Source: Microaerobacter geothermalis (lineage in GTDB: Bacteria; Bacillota; Bacilli; DSM-22679). Taken from it: a stretch of 64,000 bases of DNA. Location: contig NZ_JAKIHL010000006.1 of the NCBI RefSeq assembly GCF_021608135.1, forward strand, positions 1-64,000. The letters run 5' to 3'. The position numbers were made by a program, and so were the translations under genes. Shown here one piece after another: positions 1 to 9,058 of the stretch (within the stretch, counting starts at the first letter, position 1; each line of letters begins with the position of its first letter). The notes under the pieces are model-generated. The model saw only the letters and a list, made by a program, of their open reading frames with translations, was not told where the DNA came from and did not search any database.

Positions 1-22
1 CTGTTACAACAGATAGGTCATC

Positions 23-147
23 CTTCATCCCTTAATGGCCCTAATAGCTTGTATCGTGAATGAAATCAAGGGCGAGCGACAGCGAGGGCTTTGCCTTTAC
101 CCTTGATGAAATGAGCGATACAAGCTAGCATCCCTCAAGGGATGAAG
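23..147. repeat. Nested three-arm dyad element
   Basis: Three perfect inverted arms lie one inside another: CTTCATCCCTT (23-33) with AAGGGATGAAG (137-147), TAGCTTGTATCG (45-56) with CGATACAAGCTA (116-127), and ATCAAGGG (65-72) with CCCTTGAT (100-107). The 125 bp can fold into one long hairpin. It lies downstream of the pepF pseudogene on the minus strand. It shares the foldback design, but not the sequence, of the GGAACTAAA repeats found elsewhere in the window. I see only this one copy here. It may be a different MITE or intergenic repeat family; the function is unknown. Confidence 0.6.
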
Positions 148-169
148 AACATCTAAAAAAGTGACAGAA

Positions 170-1688
170 TCACTGACGTTTTAATATGACATTTTCACTG
201 ACGCTTGACACGATATATTTGATTTCCACCCCTGCTTCTTTTAATAAGGTGATCGGGTCTTTTGCTGATCCGCATTTTAGAAAATCAAGATATTGATTTA
301 CCGCAGACATTCCTGGTTTACGAATATGATGGGCCAATGCATTGGCTGCGGAAAAGCCGGTGGCACATTGGTACACATAAAAATTTTTATAGAAATGGGG
401 AATTCTAGCCCACTCCACATCAATTACTGGATCAATCACCACTTTTTTTCATAATATTCTTTATTTAATTGGTGATACAATCCCTTCAGATAAGCGGCGG
501 TTAAAACTTCTCCCTCTTCTGCCCTTTCATGAATCAGTTTCTCAAATTCCGCAAACATGGTTTGTCTGAATAAAGTCGTCCTAAATTGCTCCAAATAGTG
601 ATTTAAGTAGAATATCAGTTCTTCCTTTGATGAGGCTTGATCGATCTCCCGTTGTTTTTCCCTTTCGGGGGTACACGTCAATCCATCTGTTGTTAAAACC
701 CTCATTTAAAATTTTCCTGTATTCTTCGCCTAAAGGAGACGATCCCTTTTCTACAAGACCATCAGCCTTCCCAAATGGAATTTGTTCATTCTTTTGGCGG
801 ATAACGGGAACATAAACGTCATACGTATGCATTTATTTCAGGCCCAATATTATAGGTCTAGCCGTTGATTGACGATATGGACCAAGTTATCGTAGACAGA
901 AACCGGGATTTCCGAGGTTTCCAGGGAAGCTGCCAATGCAGAGGGATAGCCCATGGCTTTGGCATAGAAATGATTGGTGTTTACTTCTGCCTGTAAAATG
1001 GAAGCCAAAGTATTTTCATATTGGCCATAGGTTTTATAAACAGAATGAAAGGCATTTTTTCGCATCTCCCTATCCTGGTTTTCCAGGTAGGCAATAAAGT
1101 TGGACCCATTCACTTCCATCTCTTCTCCATCCTTGTTTATAATAGATGGAAAGGTCTTATCCGCTTGGGTGAACATTTGAACTGGAAATTGGAAGGTTTA
1201 TATTCCAATACTAAGCAATGGGAGAATGATTATAAACAGGTGGAAGATGCAGCAAAGGAATTTCAAGCGTATAAAGGACGATTAAGTCGAACATCCCAGG
1301 ATTTACTGAATGCGTTCAAAGCAGACCTATGAGAAGATTTATGTCTATGTAAAAATAAAGCTGGACGATGACAATCAGAATTTAAGGTCCCAGGAAAGGA
1401 CAGAAAAAGCAAAAAAGTTAAGCGTGCTCGTAAATGTAAGTATACTATTTTTTAATCCTGAATTGCTTCAAATTCCAAAAGACAAGGTAACCCATTTTCT
1501 CAAGAAAAAAAAGAACTGCAAATATACAAAAGGTACATAGAAAAAGTAAAAGCTCAAAAAGACCATATTCAACCGGAAGAAATTGAGCAGATTCTTGTCA
1601 ACAGCGGACAGTTAGCCCAAGGACCGTAAAGATAGGCTGTGGTTACAAACGATATAATCAGCAATAGAGATATGATATATTTATTCAT
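170..1688 (-). pseudogene. Broken oligoendopeptidase F (pepF) with internal inversion
   Basis: This is the remains of an M3-family oligoendopeptidase. Minus-strand fragments in different frames match PepF in order: 850-1176 (middle region), 667-832 (MHTYDVYVP, GEEYRKIL, RWIDVYP), 436-700 (NHYLEQFRTT, FRQTMFAEFEK) and 170-442 (EWARIPHFYKNFYVY, ATGFSAA). The zinc-site segment with HExxH, expected between RWIDVYP and the NHYLEQF block, is absent. The N-terminal part (WKLEGLYSN, AYKGRL, EKIYVYVKIKLDDDN, EQILVNSGQLAQGP) lies on the plus strand at about 1160-1630, so that block has been inverted. A minus-strand ATG at 1688 with an AAAGGAG site starts a signal-peptide-like stretch (MNKYIISLLLIISFV) running into the inverted block, so the ancestral enzyme may have been secreted. 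The gene cannot make active peptidase. Confidence 0.88.
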
Positions 1689-1810
1689 GGGAATACTCCT
1701 TTCAGATGAAGGCAGTCTTCCCTAAAATCCGACAATTTTTGTATAAAATCATCGAGAATTCTCATCTTTTGCGCTTGCCCAGGAAATGCTATAAAACGGA
1801 GGGACCTTCA

Positions 1811-2089
1811 ATGAAGAAATTTATTAAAAGATTATCTTTTATTTTTCAGATTCGAAAATCCATACCTTTTATCATTTCGTTTTTCAAATCAAATGATGTT
1901 CCTATCATGAAAAAACTGTTGTTTATCAGCCTTGGAATCGGATATTTTTTGTTTCCGTTCGATCTCGTGCCTGACTTTCTAATCCCATTGGGAATCTTTG
2001 ATGATGTCACACTTCTTGCCTTTATCCTAAACCAGATGGTGAAACATGCTCCGCCCTCGCTTAAAAAAGAATACCAATTAACGGATTAA
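1811..2089 (+). CDS. DUF1232 (YkvA-like) membrane protein
   Basis: This 92-residue protein has the short DUF1232 core, a hydrophobic segment around FISLGIGYFLFPFDLVPDFL followed by GIFDDVTLL. The family pattern is a Y..FP.DL.PD....G..DD stretch. The ATG at 1811 is preceded by GGAGGGACC at good spacing; an ATG at 1706 in the same frame lacks such a site. The N-terminal 30 residues are basic. The protein is probably membrane-associated; the family's biochemical role is not established. It stands alone on the plus strand, convergent with the NAD kinase gene, with 25 bp between the two stops. Confidence 0.75.
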   Translation: MKKFIKRLSFIFQIRKSIPFIISFFKSNDVPIMKKLLFISLGIGYFLFPFDLVPDFLIPLGIFDDVTLLAFILNQMVKHAPPSLKKEYQLTD

Positions 2090-2114
2090 CCCTATGTTGA
2101 ATTGATATCTTCCC

Positions 2115-2918
2115 CTAATCAACGGATTCCTGGATAAAGGATTCCTTAACCCTGGTCCAAAAGGGAAACTTGCGATACCGGGCAAACCTTACTTTTTCAG
2201 GTGCTACCCGAAAACGAAGTTTATTCACTTCATTTGAATGAACCGTTAAATGATCAATGGTAATAAAAAAATCATGACTATCCGTTCTGGGGATTAAATC
2301 ACAGACATGATGATGTGGAAAAATAATCGGAGATCCGATTGTACGGAATACCCTATTGTTGATGGACGCAATCTCTGCCAATTGAAAGCTTTCCAGTGAA
2401 GGATGGATAATGGCTCCGCCCACGCTTTTGTTATAAGCGGTGCTTCCTGAAGGAGTGGATAAACAAAGACCGTCACCCCTGAATTGTTCAAATTCTTCAC
2501 CATTTATCTCGATGCCTACCACAAACGTTTTAACCGGACTTTTGATCGTACATTCATTTAAAGCAAGATATCGCTCATTTCCTTTGTTTCCCATGATATT
2601 TAACTCCAACAGCGGATAAGTGACGACTTCATATGAGTCCTTTAATACTCGTTCCAACAAAAAATCCACTTCATGGGGCCTCCAATCGGTGTAAAAACCC
2701 AATTTCCCTGTGTGCACCCCTAAAAATACGGTTTGATCCAGACAGTGTGTAAAATGATGGAAGGCTTCAAGGAGAGTTCCGTCCCCGCCAACTGAAAAAA
2801 CCAATTCAGGGTGCTGGTTATCTTCTTGCCAGCCATTTTTTTGTAATTCTTGTCTAATATGAATTACCACTTCATGTGACGCCTGATCTCCTCGGCTAAT
2901 GATAAAAAATCGTTTCAA
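2115..2918 (-). CDS. nadK: NAD kinase
   Basis: The enzyme phosphorylates NAD to NADP with ATP or polyphosphate in the cytosol. Hallmarks visible are GGDGTLL (about residue 45), GVHTGKLGFYTD, the NEC segment (ALNECTIKSP), FRGDGLCLSTPSGSTAYN and the C-terminal SPIIFPHHH region. The length of about 267 residues fits the Bacillus NadF type, with GVHTGxLGFY and WxPHE as in that subgroup. I chose the TTG at 2918 because AAAGGGG lies just upstream, while the ATG at 2945 has only a GGGTGAG directly against it. It is transcribed with, or downstream of, nth and the small Cys gene on the minus strand. Confidence 0.9.
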   Translation of the reverse strand: MKRFFIISRGDQASHEVVIHIRQELQKNGWQEDNQHPELVFSVGGDGTLLEAFHHFTHCLDQTVFLGVHTGKLGFYTDWRPHEVDFLLERVLKDSYEVVTYPLLELNIMGNKGNERYLALNECTIKSPVKTFVVGIEINGEEFEQFRGDGLCLSTPSGSTAYNKSVGGAIIHPSLESFQLAEIASINNRVFRTIGSPIIFPHHHVCDLIPRTDSHDFFITIDHLTVHSNEVNKLRFRVAPEKVRFARYRKFPFWTRVKESFIQESVD

Positions 2919-3083
2919 ATCCTTTTCCCCTTTCCATAATCTCACCCAAGTTTATTTTATAAAGTCCAAATTATTCTCATACATCCTATACATTATATAA
3001 GTTGAAGTGAGTATATGCAAAAAGACCACTCCCAAGCGGTCTGTAGATGTTGAACCAAACATTCACAAATAACGAAAAATAAA

Positions 3084-3109
3084 AAAGCTTCTCTAATTTG
3101 AGAAGCTTT
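3084..3109 (-). terminator. Rho-independent terminator
   Basis: AAAGCTTCTC and GAGAAGCTTT form a 10-bp stem with a 6-nt loop. Read on the minus strand it is followed by a T run, so it ends the small Cys-protein transcript, whose stop codon lies within the stem. Confidence 0.75.
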
Positions 3110-3281
3110 AATGAAAAGCTTGGAAAGCCAAATCACATGCAGCTTGATGAAACAGTGGACAGTCATAACAATGTCCCAATTCTGCCATCTCATCATACGA
3201 GTGATTATCGTAAGGACATATTTGGTTTCTCATGGAAAAACCTGTTTTATAGTCCACATAGCTGGGATATAAAGCATCCAC
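3108..3281 (-). CDS. Small cysteine-containing protein, unknown function
   Basis: A 57-residue protein with the Cys pattern ICPYD...HCYDCP...AAC, suggestive of a small metal-binding or disulfide motif. The GTG at 3281 has AGGGTGGAG five bases upstream and beats the GTG at 3299. It lies 72 bp after nth on the same strand and ends in a terminator. It occupies the position of ypoC in B. subtilis but shows no similarity in length to it. I do not recognise the family. Confidence 0.6.
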   Translation of the reverse strand: MDALYPSYVDYKTGFSMRNQICPYDNHSYDEMAELGHCYDCPLFHQAACDLAFQAFH

Positions 3282-3353
3282 TTTTTCTCCACCCTTCACA
3301 CCGTTTATTTCTTAGTTTTGGTAAAGGGACCTTAGACTATACCGATGAATCCT

Positions 3354-4019
3354 TTAATTTTTGTCATTGTGATTTTTCTTCAATCGTTTTTGCCCCTCAC
3401 GGCACAGGTCAAAGAGAGGGCAAGAATCACAATTAGGATTTTGTGCCTTGCAATGATATCTCCCAAAAAAGATCAGACGGTGATGGGTCTGTGTCCAATC
3501 CTCTTTAGGCACCAAATTCATCAATTTTTTTTCCACTTGAATCGGTGTGTCTTTCCATCGTGCGATACCCAGTCTCTTGGAAACCCTCTCTACATGGGTA
3601 TCCACCGCAATCGCTGGAGTTCCAAAGGCGTTGGAAACCACAACGTTTGCTGTTTTCCTACCCACTCCTGGAAGTTTCACTAATTCTTCATGTGTTCTGG
3701 GAAGCTGTCCATCATATTCCTTTACAAGCATTTCACAAAGTCCTTTTATATTTTTCGCCTTGTTCCGGAATAAACCGATTTGCCTGATATCATTCTCAAG
3801 CTCCTCCAGCGGAACCGCTAGATAATCCTCGGGTTTTTTGTATTTTGAAAACAATCGGGGAGTCACCCGGTTTACCATTTCATCGGTACACTGAGCAGAC
3901 AATAAAACGGCGATGGTTAGTTCAAAAGGATTGGAATGGTTTAATTCACAATGGGCATCAGGAAACATTTCGCCAATGATGTCCAAAATCTTTTTCATTT
4001 TATTCTTTGTCATTTTCAT
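3354..4019 (-). CDS. nth: Endonuclease III
   Basis: This is a base-excision-repair DNA glycosylase/AP lyase acting on oxidised pyrimidines. The helix-hairpin-helix LPGVGRKTANVV carries the catalytic Lys, VDTHVERVSKRLG carries the catalytic Asp, and the 4Fe-4S loop C-x6-C-x2-C-x5-C is intact near the C-terminus (CKAQNPNCDSCPLFDLC). It has 221 residues, normal for the family. The ATG at 4019 follows GAAGGGAAAAG; the reading frame stays open to 4064 without a better site. In B. subtilis nth directly follows dnaD; here dnaD lies 37 kb away at 41.3-42.0 kb, with the glycan island between. Confidence 0.95.
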   Translation of the reverse strand: MKMTKNKMKKILDIIGEMFPDAHCELNHSNPFELTIAVLLSAQCTDEMVNRVTPRLFSKYKKPEDYLAVPLEELENDIRQIGLFRNKAKNIKGLCEMLVKEYDGQLPRTHEELVKLPGVGRKTANVVVSNAFGTPAIAVDTHVERVSKRLGIARWKDTPIQVEKKLMNLVPKEDWTQTHHRLIFFGRYHCKAQNPNCDSCPLFDLCREGQKRLKKNHNDKN

Positions 4020-4076
4020 GATTCTTTTCCCTTCAAATTTATTTATCCCTTGGGTAACCGCCACTGACTCCCGATA

Positions 4077-4325
4077 GAACTAAAAATTTACACGTCCGCT
4101 AGTCGAGTTCGAGCGAGAAGTAATACAAGTCCGCTCCAAGACTAAAGAACGGAGCCCTCAAAAACATCCGGGTAATTCGATGTTGGAGTCAGTTTGAGGG
4201 CTAATTCCCGTTCTCTAGCCCCTCCGCTAAGGACGAACTCGAAGGCTGTCCTTAGTAAATTCTTTGATATGAAAATACCTTTTCATATCAATTTGTGACC
4301 CTGCGGGTCATGTAAGTTTAGTTCC
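4077..4325 (-). repeat. GGAACTAAA foldback repeat, copy R1
   Basis: About 249 bp, in reverse orientation relative to R7. It starts GAACTAAA with the CACGTCCGCTAGTCGAGTTCG arm and passes through the GCCCTCAAA...TTTGAGGGC core. It ends with the GATATGAAAATACC/TTTTCATATC hairpin, the GACCC-GGGTC hairpin and TTTAGTTCC. It fills the intergenic space between nth and the phosphodiesterase-fold gene, at one edge of the 37-kb island. Confidence 0.85.
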
Positions 4326-4372
4326 ATCAATCCATATATTGGGGAGATAAGATTGATGGCGCTAACCTGCTG

Positions 4373-5095
4373 TCATGTTTTTAATCGTAAAGTGGCGATG
4401 ACAGGAAGGTGGTCAGACGCTTCATTATAGCCTGTCTCAACTTTACAACTGATGATTTTCAACATATTATTGACAAAAATATAATCGATTCGTTTTCGTG
4501 GGTTACCAGAAGGATAGGTGTAACCCGGTCCGGAATGAACAGTTTCCCAGCAATCCCGAAATGAATGCCTAAGTAACGATATTTCTTCCGTCTTTGGCCT
4601 GGCGTTAAAATCACCCATAAATATGAGCGGCAAACGGATCTGATGAACTTTTTTCAGGATCTCTTCTACCTGTTTGGCCCTTAAATATTTTAACAAAGTG
4701 AGATGGGTAGAAAAAACATGTAGGATTTCTTTTTCAATTCTTGTTTTCACCTCCAACAAGACCCTTGGTTCCATTTTCCCGTGATTTCTTAACGGGTGAT
4801 TTCTGAAATCAACAATTGGATATCTGGATAAAACAGCATTTCCATATCCTCCCATTTTATTAAAATCCTTAGTCCCAACGGCAGGTGCAAAAGCATGATT
4901 CATAAGGAGCCTGTTCGCCAGCCACTCTACCTGATTAACATATTCGCTTCTCTTGGAAAAAAATACATCCACTTCGTTTAATCCGACTATATCTGCCCCT
5001 GACTCATGGATAACCCTTGCAATTCTGCTTAAGTTTACCCTCTTATCCATCCCTAATCCGTGGCGAATATTATAGGTCATTACTTTAAATTCCAA
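4373..5095 (-). CDS. Endonuclease/exonuclease/phosphatase family protein
   Basis: A metal-dependent phosphodiesterase fold (EEP superfamily) of about 240 residues. Motifs in order are MTYNIRHG (Asn), VGLNEVD (metal-binding Glu), HVFSTHL, FMGDFNARP (Asp/Asn), RIDYIFV and the terminal SDHLPV (catalytic Asp-His). The substrate cannot be told from the sequence; relatives cleave DNA, phospholipids or sphingomyelin. No signal peptide is evident, so a cytosolic role is likely. The TTG at 5095 is preceded by AAAGGGG at eight bases; the ATG at 5125 has no ribosome site, so the start is uncertain. It is divergent from the YitT-type gene. Confidence 0.82.
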   Translation of the reverse strand: MEFKVMTYNIRHGLGMDKRVNLSRIARVIHESGADIVGLNEVDVFFSKRSEYVNQVEWLANRLLMNHAFAPAVGTKDFNKMGGYGNAVLSRYPIVDFRNHPLRNHGKMEPRVLLEVKTRIEKEILHVFSTHLTLLKYLRAKQVEEILKKVHQIRLPLIFMGDFNARPKTEEISLLRHSFRDCWETVHSGPGYTYPSGNPRKRIDYIFVNNMLKIISCKVETGYNEASDHLPVIATLRLKT

Positions 5096-5157
5096 CCTCC
5101 AAACCCCTTTCACCCACAAGGTCATATCTACAGCTGATCAATCGTTTGAATTAGTCA

Positions 5158-5186
5158 TTGCCAACATTAATGGAAATGCTTATAAT
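5158..5186 (+). promoter_or_regulatory. SigA-type promoter for the YitT-family gene
   Basis: TTGCCA (5158-5163), a 17-bp spacer and a perfect TATAAT (5181-5186) lie 36 bp before the start of the YitT-family gene on the plus strand. This is the clearest vegetative promoter in the window. Confidence 0.75.
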
Positions 5187-5221
5187 TAGGTGGTTATTTT
5201 AATATTAGGGAGTAAAAAATC

Positions 5222-6079
5222 ATGTTCAAAAAAATGTATATCTATTGCTTTCATATTGTTCTTATCATAATTGGTTCATTTGTAAATGCGATTGCCTTCA
5301 ATTATCTTATTCTTCCAAACAACATTTTGTCTGGGGGTTTAACCGGTATTACCATCGTAATTAATCATTTTACCGGATTAGGCATAGGTCTTTTGTACTT
5401 CTTGTTTAATATACCTATCTTTTTAATTGGATATAAACAGTTGGGCACAAGATTTGTCATATACAGTGCCATTGCTGTTGTTTCCCTTTCTGCCATGATT
5501 GATCTGATCAGTCCGGTTAATGCCTATGTAACCAATGATGCTCTACTGGCATCCATTTACGGAGGACTACTGCTGGGAGCCGGAGTGGTCATTTGGTTAA
5601 AAATTGGGGGTTCCGGCGGAGGAATGGATATCATCAGCATCTTGCTAAACAGAAAATATGGATATTCAGTGGGTCAAGTGATGTTGATATTAAATGGATT
5701 AATCGTCATGCTGTCTGTTTTTCTGTATAGTTTGGAACAGGCCATGTACACATTAATCGCCATATTCGTTACTTCAAAGATGGTGGATGCTCTTCAAACA
5801 GCACAAAGCAGAAGAACGGCCATGATCATCTCCAATAAACCAAAGGAAATTACCGAAGAAATTTGGTCAAAGCTGCAGCGGGGAGTCACCTATCTTGATG
5901 GATCAGGGGCATATTCCAATACAGAGACCAAGATTATCCTTTGTGTCATGACGCGGTTTGAAATTAAGGAAATAAAGGAGATCGTCCTATCCATAGACCC
6001 AAAAGCCTTTATCACCATCTCAACGACTGATGAGGTTGTAGGATCCTTCCGATCAACTAAATACCATATAAAGAAGTGA
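5222..6079 (+). CDS. YitT family membrane protein (DUF2179 C-terminus)
   Basis: A 285-residue integral membrane protein. The N-terminal ~200 residues form five or six hydrophobic segments with the family's NYLILPNNILSGGLTGI and IGGSGGGMDII motifs. The last ~85 residues form the soluble DUF2179 domain (RRTAMIISNKP..., GVTYLDGSGAYSNTETKIILCV). The family is widespread in Bacillales as many paralogues and its transport substrate is not established. The start ATG has GGGAG nine bases upstream and a SigA promoter. It is transcribed alone and is followed by a repeat remnant. Confidence 0.85.
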   Translation: MFKKMYIYCFHIVLIIIGSFVNAIAFNYLILPNNILSGGLTGITIVINHFTGLGIGLLYFLFNIPIFLIGYKQLGTRFVIYSAIAVVSLSAMIDLISPVNAYVTNDALLASIYGGLLLGAGVVIWLKIGGSGGGMDIISILLNRKYGYSVGQVMLILNGLIVMLSVFLYSLEQAMYTLIAIFVTSKMVDALQTAQSRRTAMIISNKPKEITEEIWSKLQRGVTYLDGSGAYSNTETKIILCVMTRFEIKEIKEIVLSIDPKAFITISTTDEVVGSFRSTKYHIKK

Positions 6080-6166
6080 AAAAGGATTTTTGTTCTTTCC
6101 ATAGCAACTTCCCCAGTCCTATTTTTCTCAATTTAATATACCATAGTGCAATATATGGAAGAAACT

Positions 6167-6190
6167 GCGGACATGTAAATCCTTAGTTCC
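6167..6190 (+). repeat. Remnant of the foldback repeat end (R2)
   Basis: GCGGACATGTAAATCCTTAGTTCC closely matches the right end of the full repeats (GCGGACGTGTGAATCTTTAGTTCC) and is followed by TTTCTATA, like the CATCTATA that follows several full copies. Only this arm remains, upstream of the germination operon. Confidence 0.55.
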
Positions 6191-6260
6191 TTTCTATAAA
6201 CCAGTGTAAACTGGTATAAAGTAGAGGTTCTCGCACAAAATAAGAAAAATACAACGTGGG

Positions 6261-7841
6261 ATGAACCATATGGAAAAACAGACAAAAGCTTACCGGAAAC
6301 TAAAAGACAATGAACAATACCTGAAAGAAACATTGGGCGGCAGTGCAGATATCGTACACCGCCATTTTGTCATTCCCGGTTTAAATAATCGAAAAGCATT
6401 TTTAATTTATATTGACGGGCTGGTTAATACTCAAGAAATTGACGATTCCATTCTGCGTCCCTTGGTATCTTACTCCCAATTTTCCAATGAAGAAGAGTTG
6501 ATGGTGAAAGTAGACCCCATATCCAGTTTGATGGAAGCCGGAGTTCTGACATCATCCGTTAAGATGATGAAAGAATGGGAACAAATACTGGACAGTATTG
6601 TCTGCGGTGATACCGCCCTATTCATTGAGGGCTCTGATAAAGTCATCATCCATGCCACCAGGGGGTGGGATGCCCGTTCCATTTCAGAGCCAATTACCGA
6701 GGGTGAGGTAAGAGGGCCTAGGGATGGTTTTATTGAGTCCATCCGATCCAATACCGCTCTGATTAGAAGGCGTATCCGTGATTATGGCCTTCGTTTTGAA
6801 AATATGAAAATTGGAAAAATGACAAAAACTGATGTTTCTTTGGCCTATATTGACTGCTTGGCAGACAAAGGCATATTAGAAGAATTAAAAAAACGCTTAA
6901 AACGCATAGATGTAGACAGCATTTTGGAAAGCGGATATTTAGAAGAATATATTGAAGATTCCCCCTTCTCCCCTTTTCCTCAAATCGAACATACAGAAAG
7001 ACCGGATAAAGCAGCTGCAGCCATTTTAGAGGGTCGTATTGTGATTATTGTGGATAATACCCCGTTCGTATTAATGGTTCCCACCGTCATGTGGCAATTT
7101 CTTCAAGCCAGCGGGGATTATTATGAAAGATATTTTATGGGCAGTTTTCTCCGATGGATCCGATTTACCGCATTCTTTCTATCTTTAACCCTACCTTCAA
7201 TCTATGTGCTGCTCGTATCCTTTCATCAGGAAATGATCCCTACTCCGCTAGCTTTAAATACTGCAGCAGGTCGTGAATCCGTTCCCTTTCCGGCCATCAT
7301 CGAAGCTTTGCTAATGGAAACGATGTTTGAAATCCTCCGGGAAGCAGGAATCCGGATGCCCAGACAAGTTGGGCAGGCCGTAAGTATTGTCGGAGCACTG
7401 GTCATTGGGGATGCAGCGGTAAAGGCGGGTATTATTTCTCCTACTATGGTGATTATCATTGCCGCCACAGGCATCTCCTCCTTTGCCATACCTGCCTATA
7501 CTGTATCCTTTTCCTTGCGTTTGCTTCGCTTTCCCCTTTTACTTTTATCTGGAACTCTTGGTGTATTTGGATTTATCGCCGGAACAATATTTATTGTGAT
7601 GCATTTATTATCCCTGCGTTCCTTTGGAGCCCCTTACCTAGCTCCAATCAGCCCGCTTCGGATGAAAGATATGAAAGATGTGGCAGTAAGGGTTCCCTGG
7701 TGGACCATGTTGCAAAGACCTCAAAATACCCAAGGCCAAAACTCTAAAAGGCAGATTGAGGAGGAAGATTTAAAGCCTAAACCCCCTTCCAACAAAGGCA
7801 GATCCTGGAGGAAGATAAGAAACAGGAGAAATGAAGCATGA
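6261..7841 (+). CDS. GerA family spore germination receptor A subunit
   Basis: This is the A subunit of a GerA-type germinant receptor in the spore inner membrane. The N-terminal ~230 residues are the soluble part (LGGSADIVHRHF..., SEPITEGEVRGPRDGFIESIRSN, a family signature). The C-terminal half has several membrane segments, including LPSIYVLLVSFHQEMIPTPL and GIRMPRQVGQAVSIVGALVIGDAA. The length of about 526 residues is usual. Start choice lies between ATG 6261 and ATG 6270; neither has a strong site. Its stop overlaps the next start by ATGA, giving a translationally coupled A-C-B operon. The germinant cannot be predicted; expression in the forespore is expected for the family, but I could not assign a SigG promoter. 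Confidence 0.93.
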   Translation: MNHMEKQTKAYRKLKDNEQYLKETLGGSADIVHRHFVIPGLNNRKAFLIYIDGLVNTQEIDDSILRPLVSYSQFSNEEELMVKVDPISSLMEAGVLTSSVKMMKEWEQILDSIVCGDTALFIEGSDKVIIHATRGWDARSISEPITEGEVRGPRDGFIESIRSNTALIRRRIRDYGLRFENMKIGKMTKTDVSLAYIDCLADKGILEELKKRLKRIDVDSILESGYLEEYIEDSPFSPFPQIEHTERPDKAAAAILEGRIVIIVDNTPFVLMVPTVMWQFLQASGDYYERYFMGSFLRWIRFTAFFLSLTLPSIYVLLVSFHQEMIPTPLALNTAAGRESVPFPAIIEALLMETMFEILREAGIRMPRQVGQAVSIVGALVIGDAAVKAGIISPTMVIIIAATGISSFAIPAYTVSFSLRLLRFPLLLLSGTLGVFGFIAGTIFIVMHLLSLRSFGAPYLAPISPLRMKDMKDVAVRVPWWTMLQRPQNTQGQNSKRQIEEEDLKPKPPSNKGRSWRKIRNRRNEA

Positions 7842-9058
7842 AAAAGGGGGTTGTGTCCATGTTTGTTTTTGTGATGATTTTCTCTCTTTCTGGCTGCTGG
7901 GACTCAAGGGAATTAAATGATTTGGCTCTGGTCATGGCAGTTGGCATTGATAAAGTGAAGAATACCGATGATTTCAGAGTGACCGTTCAAATTGCCAAGC
8001 CTTCTGGAGGAGGGCAGCCTGGAAAAGGAGGCTCCGCAGCTGCTGATGAACCTGTCTGGACCGCCAGTGCAGAAGGAAATACTATTTTTGAAGCCATCCG
8101 CAATCTGGCTAAATTTTCATCGAGGAGAATCATGTGGGCCCATAACAACATCATTATCATTGGTGAATCAGTTGCCAGGGACGATATTACCCCGGTGATT
8201 GATTTCTTCACCCGTAATGTAGAACTGCGCATGAGAACCTGGGTGGCTGTTGCCAGAGGTGAAGCCAGGAATTATGTCTCTGCAAAAACAGGCTTGGAAA
8301 ATATTCCTGCCATGTCCATTTCCAGCCTATTCCGATACAGTGAGCTTCCGTCTGAGAGTGTGAAAACGGAAGTGATTGATTTATTTTCCGATTTTTTAAG
8401 CGATTCCATTCAGCCCATGGTATCCGGTTTACGAATGAGAGAACGGGTCATTTCTACGGAAAATAAACAGGAACACGGAGGAGAAAAACAGGTAGAATTG
8501 GCAGGTGGAGCGGTGTTTAAGGATACGAAGCTGGTCGGGTGGGTTTCTCCGGAAGAAACCAGGGGACTTGCCTGGATTCGCAATGAAATGAATAATGCCA
8601 TTATCACCGTACCATGCGGAAAGAACAAAAAAAAGCAAATCTCCATAGAATTAAGATATGCTCAAACCGATTTGATTTCCAAAATTGACAACAACATGCC
8701 ATCGATTACCATCAAGGCATCTGCCAGGGGAGACATAACCGAACAGGACTGTTTGACCCATCTAAGTACGGAACAATTGAAAGAGAAAGTGGAGCAATTG
8801 GCAAATGACGAGATTAGAAATGAGATTAAACTAGGTGTGAAAAAAGTACAAAAGGAGTTTAAAAGCGATATACTGGGTTTTGGCAGAACGATTCATATCC
8901 AGCATCGGGAAAAATGGTATGGCGGTATTAAAGAAAAATGGGAAGAAATTTTCCCAGAGATTCCGGTTACCGTTCAGGTGGACATTCACATCAATAAAAT
9001 GTCCTTGTATCAAGAACCGATGAAAATTGAGAAGGTGGAAAGTGGGAATTACAAATGA
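7838..9058 (+). CDS. Ger(x)C family germination lipoprotein
   Basis: The C subunit of the germinant receptor, a 406-residue lipoprotein. A signal peptide with lipobox LSGC is followed by WDSRELNDLALVMAVGIDK, the family N-terminal signature. The GerAC C-terminal domain covers about 220-390 (VSPEETRGLAWI..., LGFGRTIHIQHREKWYGGIKEKWEEIFP). It would be lipid-anchored on the outer face of the spore inner membrane. It overlaps the A subunit gene by ATGA upstream and the B subunit gene by ATGA downstream. A Gly/Ser-rich stretch (PSGGGQPGKGGSAAADE) near residue 55 is somewhat longer than usual. Confidence 0.93.
   Translation: MKKGVVSMFVFVMIFSLSGCWDSRELNDLALVMAVGIDKVKNTDDFRVTVQIAKPSGGGQPGKGGSAAADEPVWTASAEGNTIFEAIRNLAKFSSRRIMWAHNNIIIIGESVARDDITPVIDFFTRNVELRMRTWVAVARGEARNYVSAKTGLENIPAMSISSLFRYSELPSESVKTEVIDLFSDFLSDSIQPMVSGLRMRERVISTENKQEHGGEKQVELAGGAVFKDTKLVGWVSPEETRGLAWIRNEMNNAIITVPCGKNKKKQISIELRYAQTDLISKIDNNMPSITIKASARGDITEQDCLTHLSTEQLKEKVEQLANDEIRNEIKLGVKKVQKEFKSDILGFGRTIHIQHREKWYGGIKEKWEEIFPEIPVTVQVDIHINKMSLYQEPMKIEKVESGNYK

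Noticed and set aside
1021-1332. Independent plus-strand gene
   Set aside because: Its C-terminal half is the inverted N-terminus of pepF, and the first part is antisense of the same pseudogene.
6200-6215. ACCAGT-gtaa-ACTGGT palindrome before the germination operon as an operator
   Set aside because: A single short dyad with no second copy in the window and no known regulator match; could be chance.
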